Below are positions 11,131-21,145 of a stretch of DNA of 64,000 bases, in pieces. The notes under the pieces were generated by a model. The model did not search any database and had not been told where the DNA came from. It saw only the letters and a program-made list of their open reading frames with translations. Source of the stretch: Vitrella brassicaformis (taxonomy: Eukaryota > Sar > Vitrellaceae); NCBI GenBank assembly GCA_001179505.1, contig CDMY01001036.1, positions 1-64,000 of the forward strand, written 5' to 3'. The stretch's first letter is position 1, and every line of letters starts with the position of its first letter. Position numbers and translations under genes: made by a program.

Positions 11131-13080
11131 AGCCCGACGCCCAACACAATGGATGTCACACTGGTGAGCTCCTCCAAAGAAACACAGCACCCTCAACACG
11201 CTGGATGTGTGTTGTGTTGTGTTGTGCTGTGCTGTGTTGTGTGTGTTCAGGTGGTTAAGAGTCTCTAGTCCTTCCCCTTTGTGTGAGCGGGGGAGGGAGG
11301 GAGGGAGGGAGGATCAGTGCGCCACACCACTGCCCATAAGGTAACCACACCACACACGAGAGGAAGACGTTCTTCACTCATGGGCTCATCGTGTGGCTTG
11401 TCTGTCTGTCTGTCTGTCTGTCTGTGACTGCAGTTTCGCGCATCAAGGCCGGCCTCTCACTCGGTGTCTGCCCCGCTCTCTCGTCAGTCTGCCCTTCGTC
11501 CGTGTCGCCGACAAACCCAGCCCGCCCAAGCTCTCTCTCTGTCTTGCATTCACTCACTCGCCACTGGCGTCGCGTCCCTCGACAACAGCCGAGTCCTCAA
11601 TGGTTCGTTCAGCCACCCGACCTGACTGAGAGTGGGGGAGAGGGGGGCCTGTGAAGCAGAAGGGGCCGCGCGGCTGTTGTGTCTGCGTCTGAGTGCCACC
11701 ACATGGCAGAGAGAGACAGAGTTGAGGGGGCGGTCCATCGAATCGGATCATGTCCGTCCCGTCAACCGCCCCAACGCCCCTTTGTTTGTGCGGCCAGCCA
11801 CAACTGACTGCATCAATCAATATATGGCAATGTACAGTACCTACCTTTTCAGCAGTGTGGAGAGCTCTCTGTCTGTGTGGGTACGGTTGAGGGTGTATGT
11901 GTGCGTGGGGGGTTTGGGCGTTGGGTGTGTGGGCCGTGATGGGCGAGTTACATACTGAGCCGACCAGTGTGGCCATTTGCCTCCCTCCCTCCCTGTTTTT
12001 CGCAACTCACCTCATCTCATCTCATCTGTACGCTCCCACCACTTGTGTGCCCATGTCTTCTCTGTATCGTGCGTGCACGGGGTCTGACTGACTCGTTCAT
12101 TGATTCATGGCAATGATTGCCTGTACGTGTACGTCAATGAATGACGTTTTTGGTCCCATTTGGCGCAGGTGATTTGACCGGTGCACACCACTGACTGACC
12201 TCTGTAGGTAGGAGGCTGTCGACTCCCACGCACAAACCACTCCATCCACACTGAGACTTGCAGGCAGCAGACAGTGATTGCGCACACCCCCCGCCCCCGT
12301 TTGTGTGTGCCGGGTCCATTTCCCAGTCCATTTCTTCTTTGCGCGTCCGGAAGGCATTGAAGCTGTCAGTTGTGCATGGTGGCCTTGGTAATACTGTGTA
12401 TGAGGGTGGCCTCGAGGACCGTCACGTCGACCTATATCAACCTCTCAGCCGCGCTGCTCGGCGAGTTGGGCCGTTGGCCTCCTGTGTGTGGCGTTTGCGT
12501 ATGTGTGGCTGCGTCAGGAGGTGGCTGTGCGGTTCGGGTTCAAGGGACAGTCAGCTGTGTTTCTGAGCCATCTTATGGATCATACGTACAGCTGTGTGTG
12601 TGTGGATGGTCAGTGCTCAGTGATTGAGGTCAGTGTACACCAGGGGCTTTCCCTGAACATGCACACACATCACACACCCGCACACGACTGTCTGGCTGCG
12701 TGAGGGGACGGACAGGAGTGCTCTCACCCCACAGGTCAGAGCAGCAGCGGCGCGGCTCACGGATCAGAGATGAAGGCGTGTCTCTCGTGTGTGCATGTGC
12801 TGTCCCTCGCCGCACATGGATAGTCCATGCCGTCCGTCACTGTTGTGTGTATCGATGTGCGCGTGTGTTTGTGTGTGGTGACAGTGACGATGCATGTGTG
12901 TGCCGACAAGCAGATGTTGGCTTCATGGAAAGGGTGATTATGGCCAAGAAGGCTATCTTTCGGCAGCAGCAATTCGGCTGCTTGGTCACAGGGCTGTCTT
13001 TTTGGATCAAGAGGCTGTCTTCACAACAAATTGAGCGGTCCTGTACAATTCCCGCTTATGTACACTATGTCTGTGGATGA
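11131..13080. other. Long spacer without supported genes
   Basis: About 2 kb with (GGGA)n near 11290, (CTGT)n near 11400, (TCTCA)n near 12015 and scattered TGTG runs. The short frames present are Cys/Val/Leu-rich translations of TG repeats. Ends where the right arm of the inverted repeat begins. Confidence 0.5.
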
Positions 13081-15491
13081 CTGGCTGAGGGCAGCAAAAA
13101 CTACATAGGCAGGCCACACAAACCATACACCACACCATGCACGTCGAGACACATTCAGACCTGACTGACGGACCTATGGATGCAATCAGTTACAGACAGT
13201 CACACCTGCAGACGGCCAGCCCAGCACACACACACTCACACACACACACACACTCGGACAAACGACCTACGTAGCAACACTATGCCCTTCCCCACCCACC
13301 CACCCACCCACCCTCCCTCCCTCTCTGCTGTCTGTGTCGGTCACGTCCCCAATTCGTGGGCTCGGCGCACACCAATACGCTCGACTTGACGGAAAAAACA
13401 CGCGGGGGCCACTCACCATTGGGTCCCCCACGCCGCTCATGTCACACACACATGCAATGTCCCCTCCCTCCCCTCTCAGCCCTCCCAGCCCTCTTGAGTT
13501 AGTCGATGACCTTGAGGCTGTTGTAGGTGTCCTTGTTGAGCATGTCCATCATGACTGACTGAGGCGTGAACTGCTCCAGCTCGCCGCTCATGAAGGCCGT
13601 CAGCAGGTTGCTGCTGAAGCCGCTAAGCAGCGCCACGCCCTCCTCGCACGCCACAGTGGGCTTGCTCCCGCTCGCACGCAAATTCCCTGCGCACAGAGAG
13701 AGAGAGAGAGAGAGAGCACCAGGGGATGATAAAGTGCGTCGTGTGTGTGTATGTGATGGGGGGAGGGGAGGGCTTACAGAAGATGATGTGCGGCATGGGG
13801 TATCCCGCCTCGGCGAACTTGTCCTGAATGAGGTTGAAGTCGGTCTTCTTGCGGCCGTGACTCTGACCGGTGGCGCAGTCGAACTCCATGTCGGAGAAGA
13901 TGAAGAGCTGCTGCGGCATGTCGTCCGGCTGGACGCTGAACTCCTTGGCCCTGGCGAGTATCTGGTCGAAGACGGCCTGCAGGTCGGTGTTCGCGCCCCA
14001 CTCCATGCGCTGAATGGCCTGCACCTTCTGCTCGAGCGTCTGCTGTGGGTCGATGGAGAAGAACGTGGGCCTCTGGCTGAAGGTGATGATGGTGTTGCCC
14101 CAGGGCTCATCACTGACTTGGGCAGTGATCAGCGACCTGATCAATCGACCAGACACAGACAGACACACACTTGATGAGCATGATGCATTGTGTCTTGTCG
14201 TCTGTGTGTGTGGTGGCTTACAGTGCGATGGCGACCTCCATGGGCTCGCCGGTCATCGACCCTGAGACGTCACAGACGGCCACGTTGTTCTTGAGGGGGC
14301 AGCCGCCACCCTTGGCCATGAGGTCGGCCACCAGGCGGTTCCACTGCAGCTCGTTGGTCTGCTTCTCGGCCTCCGACTGGTCGTCCTCCTGGCGGCTGAA
14401 GTAGGTGTTCATGAAGGGCTTGAGCAGCTCGTGAGGCAGCACTGCACCGGCAGCGATCTTCTTCTCGCCCTTGACGACCTTCTCGAGGAAGGCCGCGAAC
14501 CGCTCACCGTCGTGCTTGACAAACGCCTTCTTGTTCAGCTTCATGCAGCGGGACGGCACACGCTCATAGGGCAAGAGATCCCACTTGTCGGCCGACATGA
14601 AGACCTCAGGGACGTCGGTGTAGGCCCGCAGGGGGCTGAGGAACTCCTTGCGGTAGAGGTCCTTCTTCTGCTGGAGGGTCAGGTCGGTGCGGTCTGCGTA
14701 GAGCTCGGCCGCGATGGCGCCGGCCAGCTGGGTGATGTTGTCGTGATACCCATTGAGGGAGGGAGCCCACTTCTGCACAGACACACAGACAGACAGACAG
14801 ACAGACAGACAGCACACACGCATAGCATGACAGGAGTGAAGGGGGGCCTCGGTGTAAGGGGGTTGGTGGTGTGCTGTGTTGTCTTACCGCAGCGTAGTTG
14901 ACCGTCTTCTTCTGCTTCATCGCCTCCAGGTCCTTTCCCAGCTGCTCAGCGAACATCTTGGCCACCGTGTCGAGCAGCTGGCGAGTGTGGTCGTCCTTGT
15001 CGAGGCTCTCCTTCAGCCGCTCCTTCTCAGCCGCACGCTTGGCGACGCGCGTCTGCTTTGCCGCCTCTTGCTCGCCCGCCACCCTCTCCTCGACCAGGGC
15101 CTTGTTCTCCGCCTGGTACTCCTTCCACTTGGCCTCGAATGCCTCCTTGTCGTCGCCGCAGGCCTCCTGCACACACACACACACCACGAAGAGTCATTCC
15201 AGATAAGGTCCATCAGTGGTTGTGTTGACAACGAACCTTGAGCTCAGCCGCCTTGTCCTTGAGGACCTGCTTGCGCTGCTTCTTGCGTGACTTGCGCTTG
15301 ATGCGGTCATCCCGCGTCCTCTTGTGATGCTCTTGGCATCGTGCCCGGAAGGCCTCGATGCCCTCGATGGCGATGGACAGGAGGTCGGCAGGACACTTCC
15401 AGCATGTGTGCTGGGCGACGAGGGAGAGGTTGGCGAGGAACGTCACTGCACCACACACACACAAGGACACAGACAAGCAGAGATGAGAATG
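13081..15491 (-). repeat. Right arm of the ~2.4 kb inverted repeat
   Basis: Reverse complement of 1-2420, with small differences only: for instance GMNTD versus GANTD, and DKYAEAG versus DKFAEAG, in the encoded proteins. Intron length differs slightly in CTGT and CT tracts. Exon lengths and splice sites are identical. The arms are separated by about 10.7 kb. Confidence 0.93.
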
Positions 15492-15858
15492 CTGTGGTGG
15501 ACAAGCCGTTCTGTCTACGCACATCCCCTTTCCTCCCCGCTGTGTGCCCCGCCTTACGTGGATGGTGCACTCGCAGCCAGTCGAGCGACTCGTAGAAGTT
15601 GGCTCTATCTGCCTTGCCGTCCTTGACGTTCCCCAGGTGGAAGATGGCACGCAGCGTGAGCTGCGCATCGGCTTCGTAGGCAGCCTTGAGCAGCTCCTGG
15701 AGGGTGTCGGGCGAGCAGCGAGGCACCACCTCGAAGAAGAAGTCCACGACCGCGTTGTGGGTGGTGGAGAAGGTGAAGGCCTTGTTCTCGGTCAGTGCAT
15801 CCGGCTCATGCACCGCCATCTTGCCACCAGCCGAATCAGTCATCGAAACGTCCGCCAT
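13499..15858 (-). CDS. DUF2828 / vWA-domain protein, complete copy
   Basis: Six minus-strand exons, 15858-15558, 15445-15237, 15166-14888, 14772-14222, 14136-13778 and 13686-13499, give about 628 aa with all phases closing. I chose ATG 15858 (MADVSMTDSAGGK). The reading frame extends slightly upstream but only through a TTG. The N-terminal exon carries a helical segment (PDTLQELLKAAYEADAQLTL) like that of other DUF2828 proteins. Next come a Lys/Glu-rich coiled-coil region, the vWA MIDAS motif DVSGSM, SDMEFD, and the FWNLR...LSGFSSNLL C-terminal core. These proteins are TROVE/Ro60-like, and RNA binding is plausible but not shown. The copy is intact, with no frameshift or lost splice site, so it is likely functional. 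It shares a 321 bp upstream region with the divergent gene at 16180. Confidence 0.9.
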
Positions 15859-16179
15859 GTTTGACAAAGAATGAGGAAAAACAGAAAACTGTCGAGTAGT
15901 TCTCCTATTTGTCGACGACAGGAAAGCGGCAGAGTTTGCTGTCTGTCGCGACAGAAACGGAGAGCAGCTCGCATGACGACAAAACGGAGCGATCCGCGCG
16001 CCATTCCGTTTGCATATCGGCTTCGCTGTTTGGTTACCAATACGTATACAAGGCTGTGTGCTTGCTTCTTCTTTCGCTTGCTTCTCCTTTTGCAGTGAAT
16101 CATATCAATATTGCTTCCTCCAGGCTGAGCTTTGTCTGTCGGCAATCGGCACGCTCACCCGGCCCATCAGCAGCTCACG
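15859..16179. promoter_or_regulatory. Shared divergent upstream region
   Basis: The 321 bp between the DUF2828 ATG (minus) and the secreted-protein ATG (plus) has no TG or CT repeats and a more even base composition, unlike the spacers around it. It must hold both core promoters. No TATA box is obvious. Confidence 0.5.
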
Positions 16180-16666
16180 ATGACGATGGCGAAGCTTCTG
16201 CTGTGCCCGCTGGCCCTCTGCCTGCTCCTCCCACTGCCGTGCTGCAGCTGCCTGTCGACGTCGGTGGAGGGCTCCCGCGAGAAGCAGCAGATGCGCAAGG
16301 CACTCGCACTCCGCAAATCCATCGTGGCACAGGTGGCGGCTGTGTCTGGCGGAGTGCCCAACGGTGCGCTGGAGGGGACGGTGAGTCAGCTGCGGCACGA
16401 CGTGGACGCCCTCCTCCGACTTGAGGAGTCTCTGTCCGGCCATCTGTCGACTGCACGGGACAGAGTGGCAATCACACCACACGCAGAGGCCGCACAGGCA
16501 AACAACCACACCGGCACACGACACGCACCGTTGGCACACACTCTGTGTCTCTGTGTGTGTGTGTGTCAGGCTGTCATGAAGAGCCCCGCCTACCAGAACG
16601 CCAAACACGTGCATTCACACCACACCAAATCGATCAGTGACCAGCTCTCATGTGTGTCCCTTTCTT

Positions 16667-16702
<36 letters not shown>

Positions 16703-17064
16703 TGTAGATGAAGGAGGCTGCGGAGCGTCAGCACCGTGAGCACATCGAGAGGGAGGCGGACGTCATGGCACAGCACGCGGCCGCACACAGCAGACAAGAG
16801 CAACTCGCAAACAAATCGGCAGCCAAACTCTTCTCAGGTACTCACACACACTGACTGACAGACAGACAGACAGACAGACACATCCATTTGTCCATCCATC
16901 CATCTGTGAGCACAGAGAAGATGCAGGTCCTTCGCGAGGCGGCGGCAGCGAGAGAGGCGGCATGCGCCAAGGCAGGAAAGGGAGGGGCGCCGGCTGCTGC
17001 CCTGCCGACTGAGGCAGACACAGATGAAGAAGAGTGCAATCCATGCACCACTAACGACAACTAA
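16180..17064 (+). CDS. Small secreted coiled-coil protein
   Basis: Exons 16180-16464, 16570-16608, 16708-16837 and 16916-17064 join in phase to about 200 aa. The N-terminus MTMAKLLLCPLALCLLLPL is a clear signal peptide ending near CCSCLS. The mature part is helical and charged (EKQQMRKALALRKS, then EAAERQHREHIEREADVMAQ), with an Ala-rich stretch and the acidic, Cys-containing end DTDEEECNPCTTNDN. No family recognised. The long Ala/Glu/Arg helices suggest a coiled-coil secreted or luminal protein. I used the second in-frame start signal because the upstream frame lacks an ATG. Confidence 0.75.
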
Positions 17065-17465
17065 CTGAAACGACCGACGACCCAGCCAAGCTCATTCAGT
17101 GAAGGAGGTGTGTTGTGTGTGTGGGCGGAGAGGGGAAGAGACGACGCGTGAACTGACAGATGAATGAGTTATCTCCGATGTTCACACGCATTCACGTGAG
17201 TGGAAGCATTGATGTATGTATGTCTTCATGGCCTAAAAACACCGATTGGGTGCATAGCTAGCTAGCTGGGTGGATATGTGGAAAAAACTGAGTAAGTCAA
17301 AGCCGGCCCTCGAGCAGATTGCCCGACGAGCCAAACAACATGCACATTCATGCAGTCAGGCAGTCAGGCAGCTAGTGGTCTCTTCTTGCCTAACCTCCTC
17401 CGCTGAGTGCATTCGCAGCTAGAGGGAGGGAGGGAGGCACATCGAGGGGCAGAGGTGTGGTCTGT
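17065..17465. other. Intergenic region between convergent genes
   Basis: Tail-to-tail spacer of about 400 bp between the secreted-protein gene and fabG. It holds a GCTAGCTAGCT run and CAGTCAGG repeats near 17355, but no coding frame. Confidence 0.5.
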
Positions 17466-18721
17466 CTATGGGTATCCGAACAGCAGTGCCCCATCGACCG
17501 GTATGACGTGCCCGTTGATGTATCCTGCATTCTCAGAACTCAGAAAGGCCACCAAATCAGCCACCTGACAAAGAAACAAATATTCACCACAGGTGAACCG
17601 AATCCCCCAGCACACAAGCATCCCTCCCTCTGCTGCCGACTGACTGACTGACCTCTGTAGGTGTGCCCATGCGGCCAGCAGGCACCTGCGCCGTCACCTT
17701 CTCCTAATGCATTCATCAACGACACACATCCAGGATAAACGAAGACCATGGATACGATACTTGATGCGTCCCTCATTGATGAGTGGCTCACTCACCTTGA
17801 CATCATCACTGAGGGCATCGGTCATGTCAGTTGCGATGTATCCGGGCGCCACGGCATTGACAGTCACCCCCCTGCCAGCCATCTCCTTTGCCAGCGCCTT
17901 GGAGAAGCCGATAACCCCCGCCTTGGCGGCGGCGTAGTTGGCCTGCCCGGGGTTGCCGCCCACACCCACCACAGACGACATGTTGATGATCCTGCCGAAC
18001 CGCTGCTTGGCCATCGCGCGGATGACGGGCTTGGTGAAGTAAAACACGGAATTGAGGTTCGTATTGATGACGTCCAGCCAGTCGTCTGCACGCACACACG
18101 TCGAGTCGACAACAAAGAGAGAGATTGACAGCATCTCCTTTCGCCGTCCTATGCACTGACTGACCATCAGACATGCGCATGAAGAGGCCGTCCTTGGTGA
18201 TGCCGGCGTTGTTGACGAGTATGTCGACTCGGCCCTGCTCCTTCAGCACCTTCTCACACAGATCCTTGACAGCAGCGACGTCCGCCACATCGCATCCCTC
18301 GGCCGACGCGCTGCCGCCCTTGGCAGTGATCGCGTCCACCACGTCCTTGCAGCCCTCAGCCGTCCTCGCCACACACACCACGTGTGCCACACCAGTCCCC
18401 CCAAGACGCTCGGCAACGGCACGGCCCAGCCCTCGTGATGCGCCCGTCACGATGGCCACGCGGCCCTCCCCATACTCGAGGAAATTCATGCTGGCGGTCG
18501 CTCTGACGCGGTGGACCTGCACAACACACACTCGCAGCAATGAACAGATGCAAGGCTCCAATCTGTGCAGATCTTGCATATCTCCTTTCGCTCACATCTG
18601 ACGCTGCTCGTGCCCTCAGGCTCCGCAGTGGCATCGGTGCTGCAGTAAAGGCGTTGACCGCAGGGGCTGCTGCCATGAGAAACACCAGCAAGCAAGAGAC
18701 AAGATCTGAGAAGGAGGCCAT
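17466..18721 (-). CDS. fabG: 3-oxoacyl-[ACP] reductase, plastid-targeted (FabG)
   Basis: Five exons, 18721-18596, 18516-18165, 18085-17796, 17703-17653 and 17564-17466, give about 305 aa. FabG reduces 3-oxoacyl-ACP with NADPH in type II fatty-acid synthesis. Visible motifs are TGASRGLG (cofactor loop), [21 protein letters not shown] with the catalytic Ser, and NYAAAKAG with Tyr and Lys, followed by [14 protein letters not shown] and the C-terminal [10 protein letters not shown]. The first exon is a leader: a hydrophobic signal peptide ending AVNAF, then an Arg/Ser-rich transit-like stretch. Such bipartite leaders with Phe at the cleavage point direct proteins to complex plastids. The leader is joined to the enzyme by an in-phase intron. 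The enzyme probably works in the plastid stroma. Its start codon is 15 nt from that of the divergent RING-CH gene. Confidence 0.93.
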
Positions 18722-18736
18722 TCTGCAGATCGAGCA
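18722..18736. promoter_or_regulatory. 15-nt gap between two divergent start codons
   Basis: Only 15 nt separate the fabG ATG (minus) from the first RING-CH ATG (plus). Core promoters must therefore overlap the neighbouring coding exon, or the RING-CH protein starts at 18842. Confidence 0.5.
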
Positions 18737-20151
18737 ATGGCTGTCCCCCGCAATAGCGAAGTATGCAGTTTGCCCTCTCTAAGCTCGCAGCTAAGCCGCG
18801 CGAGATACCGCATCTTTCGGGAGAAGGCAGTCACATTTCTCATGTCGTCTGGCCGGCACAGCAACGACCGGTCGAGCCGCGAAGGCTCTGAGAGGCTGCT
18901 GGGCAGTCGCGAAGGCTCCTCGCCCGACACCTCACCCTCAAGCCGTCCCTCTGGGCAGCCCTCGCCCACGTCAGGCTCTAGCTACACCCTGCTGAGCAAC
19001 AGAGGCACCTCATCCCCGTCCATCCCCGACCCCGAGATTCGTGCGGCCATCGAGGGCTCTCCCTATCCCCTCACGCTGCCCACAGCCCCGCAGCCAACCG
19101 GCAACCATCAGCCTGCAGGCCGGCTGTCATTTAATGTGTCATATCCACAGCGCGGGGGGACCCCGGCAAGCAGTCGCCATGGTTCGAATGACAGTCTGGG
19201 CAGCAAGGAGGGCACCCCTCGCAGCACGGCGTCATCGTCGCGGCGCAAGTCCAAGCTGATGTCGACGCGGCAGCCATCGACGGGGTGTAGGGCGTGCTTC
19301 ATCTGTCTGGAGGACGATTCGTCGGAGGAGCTGGTGGGGTGCTGCAGCCAGTGCTACGCCATGGTGCATCGCCGCTGCTGGCGCGAGTGGCGCAGCAACC
19401 AGCGGTTGAACCACATCCGCTCGCGGCTGCTGGGCTATGCGGCCCCGAACCCCTCCCTGTGTACCATATGCAAGACGGGCGTGTCGCGTGTCATTGGCGA
19501 GGAGGAGGGCGGCGCGTGGGACGGGTCGTCGCCCGTAGCTGGCGACAGGCGGTCGGCGGAGGCGGCGCTGCAGGATCAGTTCCTCGAGACGCTCAGCCGA
19601 GTGCTACGCAACAGCGATGATGACGACGACGACCTGGACGAGCCGCCTTTGTGCGCCGGCCCGACGCCCATCTTCGGTGCGGCGCTCATCTTTTTGGTGA
19701 TCGTGTTCGACCTCGTGTTCATATCCATGACCAAGGCGTGGGCAGGTGGGTCGATGGACAGATCGATGGATGACAGACAGACAAAGGGAGCTTGCCTCAT
19801 GTCATCCTCCTTCTGTGTCGAATGAAACACTGATCAGGTGACGTCGTCCTGCTGTCCTTGTTGGCCATCTACGAGTTCTTCGTGATGCAGCTTGTCATCA
19901 TGGCCATCTACCAACGGCGGACAGCCCTGCAGTCGTTCCTCACCTGGCCCATACCCGAGCCGGAACGACGGGCAGACAGGCAGCGTAGACAGCGGTCGCT
20001 GATGCAGTTGTCTGCGCTGCCCGACAGCCCTGGCCGCCGCGGTGGTGATGGTGGTGTGGATGAGAACAGGCGGGCGTTGATGGCCGATGTGGATTTGGAG
20101 AGGGGCGCGGACGAGAGGGAACGGGCATGGGGTGACGAAATCATCTCGTGA
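18737..20151 (+). CDS. RING-CH (MARCH-like) membrane E3 ubiquitin ligase
   Basis: Two exons, 18737-19745 and 19838-20151, join in phase 1 to give about 440 aa. A Ser/Pro-rich disordered N-terminus is followed by a C4HC3-type RING variant. In order these are CFIC, CCSQC, the H-x2-C of VHRRC, and CTIC after a loop. Two membrane helices follow, AALIFLVIVFDLVFISM and then LLSLLAIYEFFVMQLVIMA, split by the intron, and an acidic cytosolic tail ends in GDEIIS. A RINGv domain followed by two transmembrane helices is the classical MARCH layout, so transfer of ubiquitin to membrane proteins is the likely role. A downstream ATG at 18842 would give about 405 aa and leave more promoter room next to fabG. 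I cannot decide between the two starts. Confidence 0.83.
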
Positions 20152-20440
20152 GAGGCAGGGTGATTGGCGGGGCTGGGCGGGCCGGGATTGCCGATGCTGT
20201 GTTTTTGTGTTGTGTCGCGAGAGGCAGGCAGAGAGGGGGGTCGACTGGACTGGACAGAGACATTAGATATGGATCGGATCGGTCATGTGGCCTACCTACA
20301 TGTCTGCCTGCATCAAACCAAACGGACGCTGCGTGCGTGTGTCGACCAATGTATGTACGTACACAATACACATTTCCCTGCCGCTCTCGTTTGTGTGTGA
20401 ATCTGACCCTCTCGATCGACAACACGCGTTGCAGCCAACC

Positions 20441-20988
20441 ATGTTTGCTCGACTGACATTAATCGTCGCTCTTCTGCTGGCGCTTTGCAATTGGGTGCCG
20501 TCCAGTGCGCTGCTGCCCCTCCGTCCAGTGAGTAACGAGCAGAAACGAGAAGGCACAATGGAAATGACAGCAGACACATGCCGTGGTAAGTGGAGGCTAT
20601 GCCATCAGCAGGCCATTTCTTGATTCATTGCTTGTCTGTCCTTACCGCTCTCACACACAGCCAAGTGCTGTGAATCCGAGGACTGCGACCAAGGACCGAG
20701 AACTGGCAGCGAGTGTGCAGAGGTGAATGTTGCTTGACGGTCTGGTATTCCACCTTCGTTTGACTCGCTCTGCTCAGCTCAACGCTTTCTGCCGGTCTCT
20801 GACTTCCCATTGCTTCGCCAAGTCCGGCCGAAATGCGTGGTCAGTCAGCAGATTCAAAATTCTGTCGTCACTCTGCTAGTCACTCTGTCTGTGTCTCTCT
20901 GCTGATGTGATGTGTGACTGTCAGCTCACGCAACCGAGACTCTTATTGTGCCTCCTGCAGAGAGAAGGCCAGACAGATCTGCTCATAA
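20441..20988 (+). CDS. Small secreted cysteine-rich protein
   Basis: Four short exons, 20441-20585, 20661-20722, 20778-20839 and 20925-20988, close in phase to give 110 aa. The N-terminus MFARLTLIVALLLALCNWV is a signal peptide, probably cut after PSSA. The mature part of about 85 residues has 11 cysteines, in the order TCRAKCC, EDC, SEC, AFC, SHC, NAC, SYCASC and QIC. Such density suggests a disulfide-stabilised extracellular or luminal peptide. No known toxin or defensin pattern is recognised, and the function is unknown. The gene is too fragmented for its exons to stand out individually, but three introns with correct GT/AG ends and closing phases make it convincing. Confidence 0.75.
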
Positions 20989-21145
20989 TCATGACAGACA
21001 CAGACAGACGCAATGGATGAGTTTGAGTCCATCGGACGAGACACAGACAAAGAGAGCCAGCAACACACATGATTGAGTGACTGCTGATGAATCAGGCTGC
21101 ACAACACTTCACGGAAATGACCCACATAGCAGACATCTCTTTCTC

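Noticed and set aside
11391-11660. Short plus-strand frame rich in Cys/Leu/Ser (CLSVCLSVCL type)
   Set aside because: Translation of a (CTGT)n tract, as seen in dozens of places in the window.
1-15491. Inverted DUF2828 copies as ends of a transposon
   Set aside because: The arms contain a multi-exon host-type gene, no transposase was found between them, and target-site duplications cannot be tested because the left end is outside the window.
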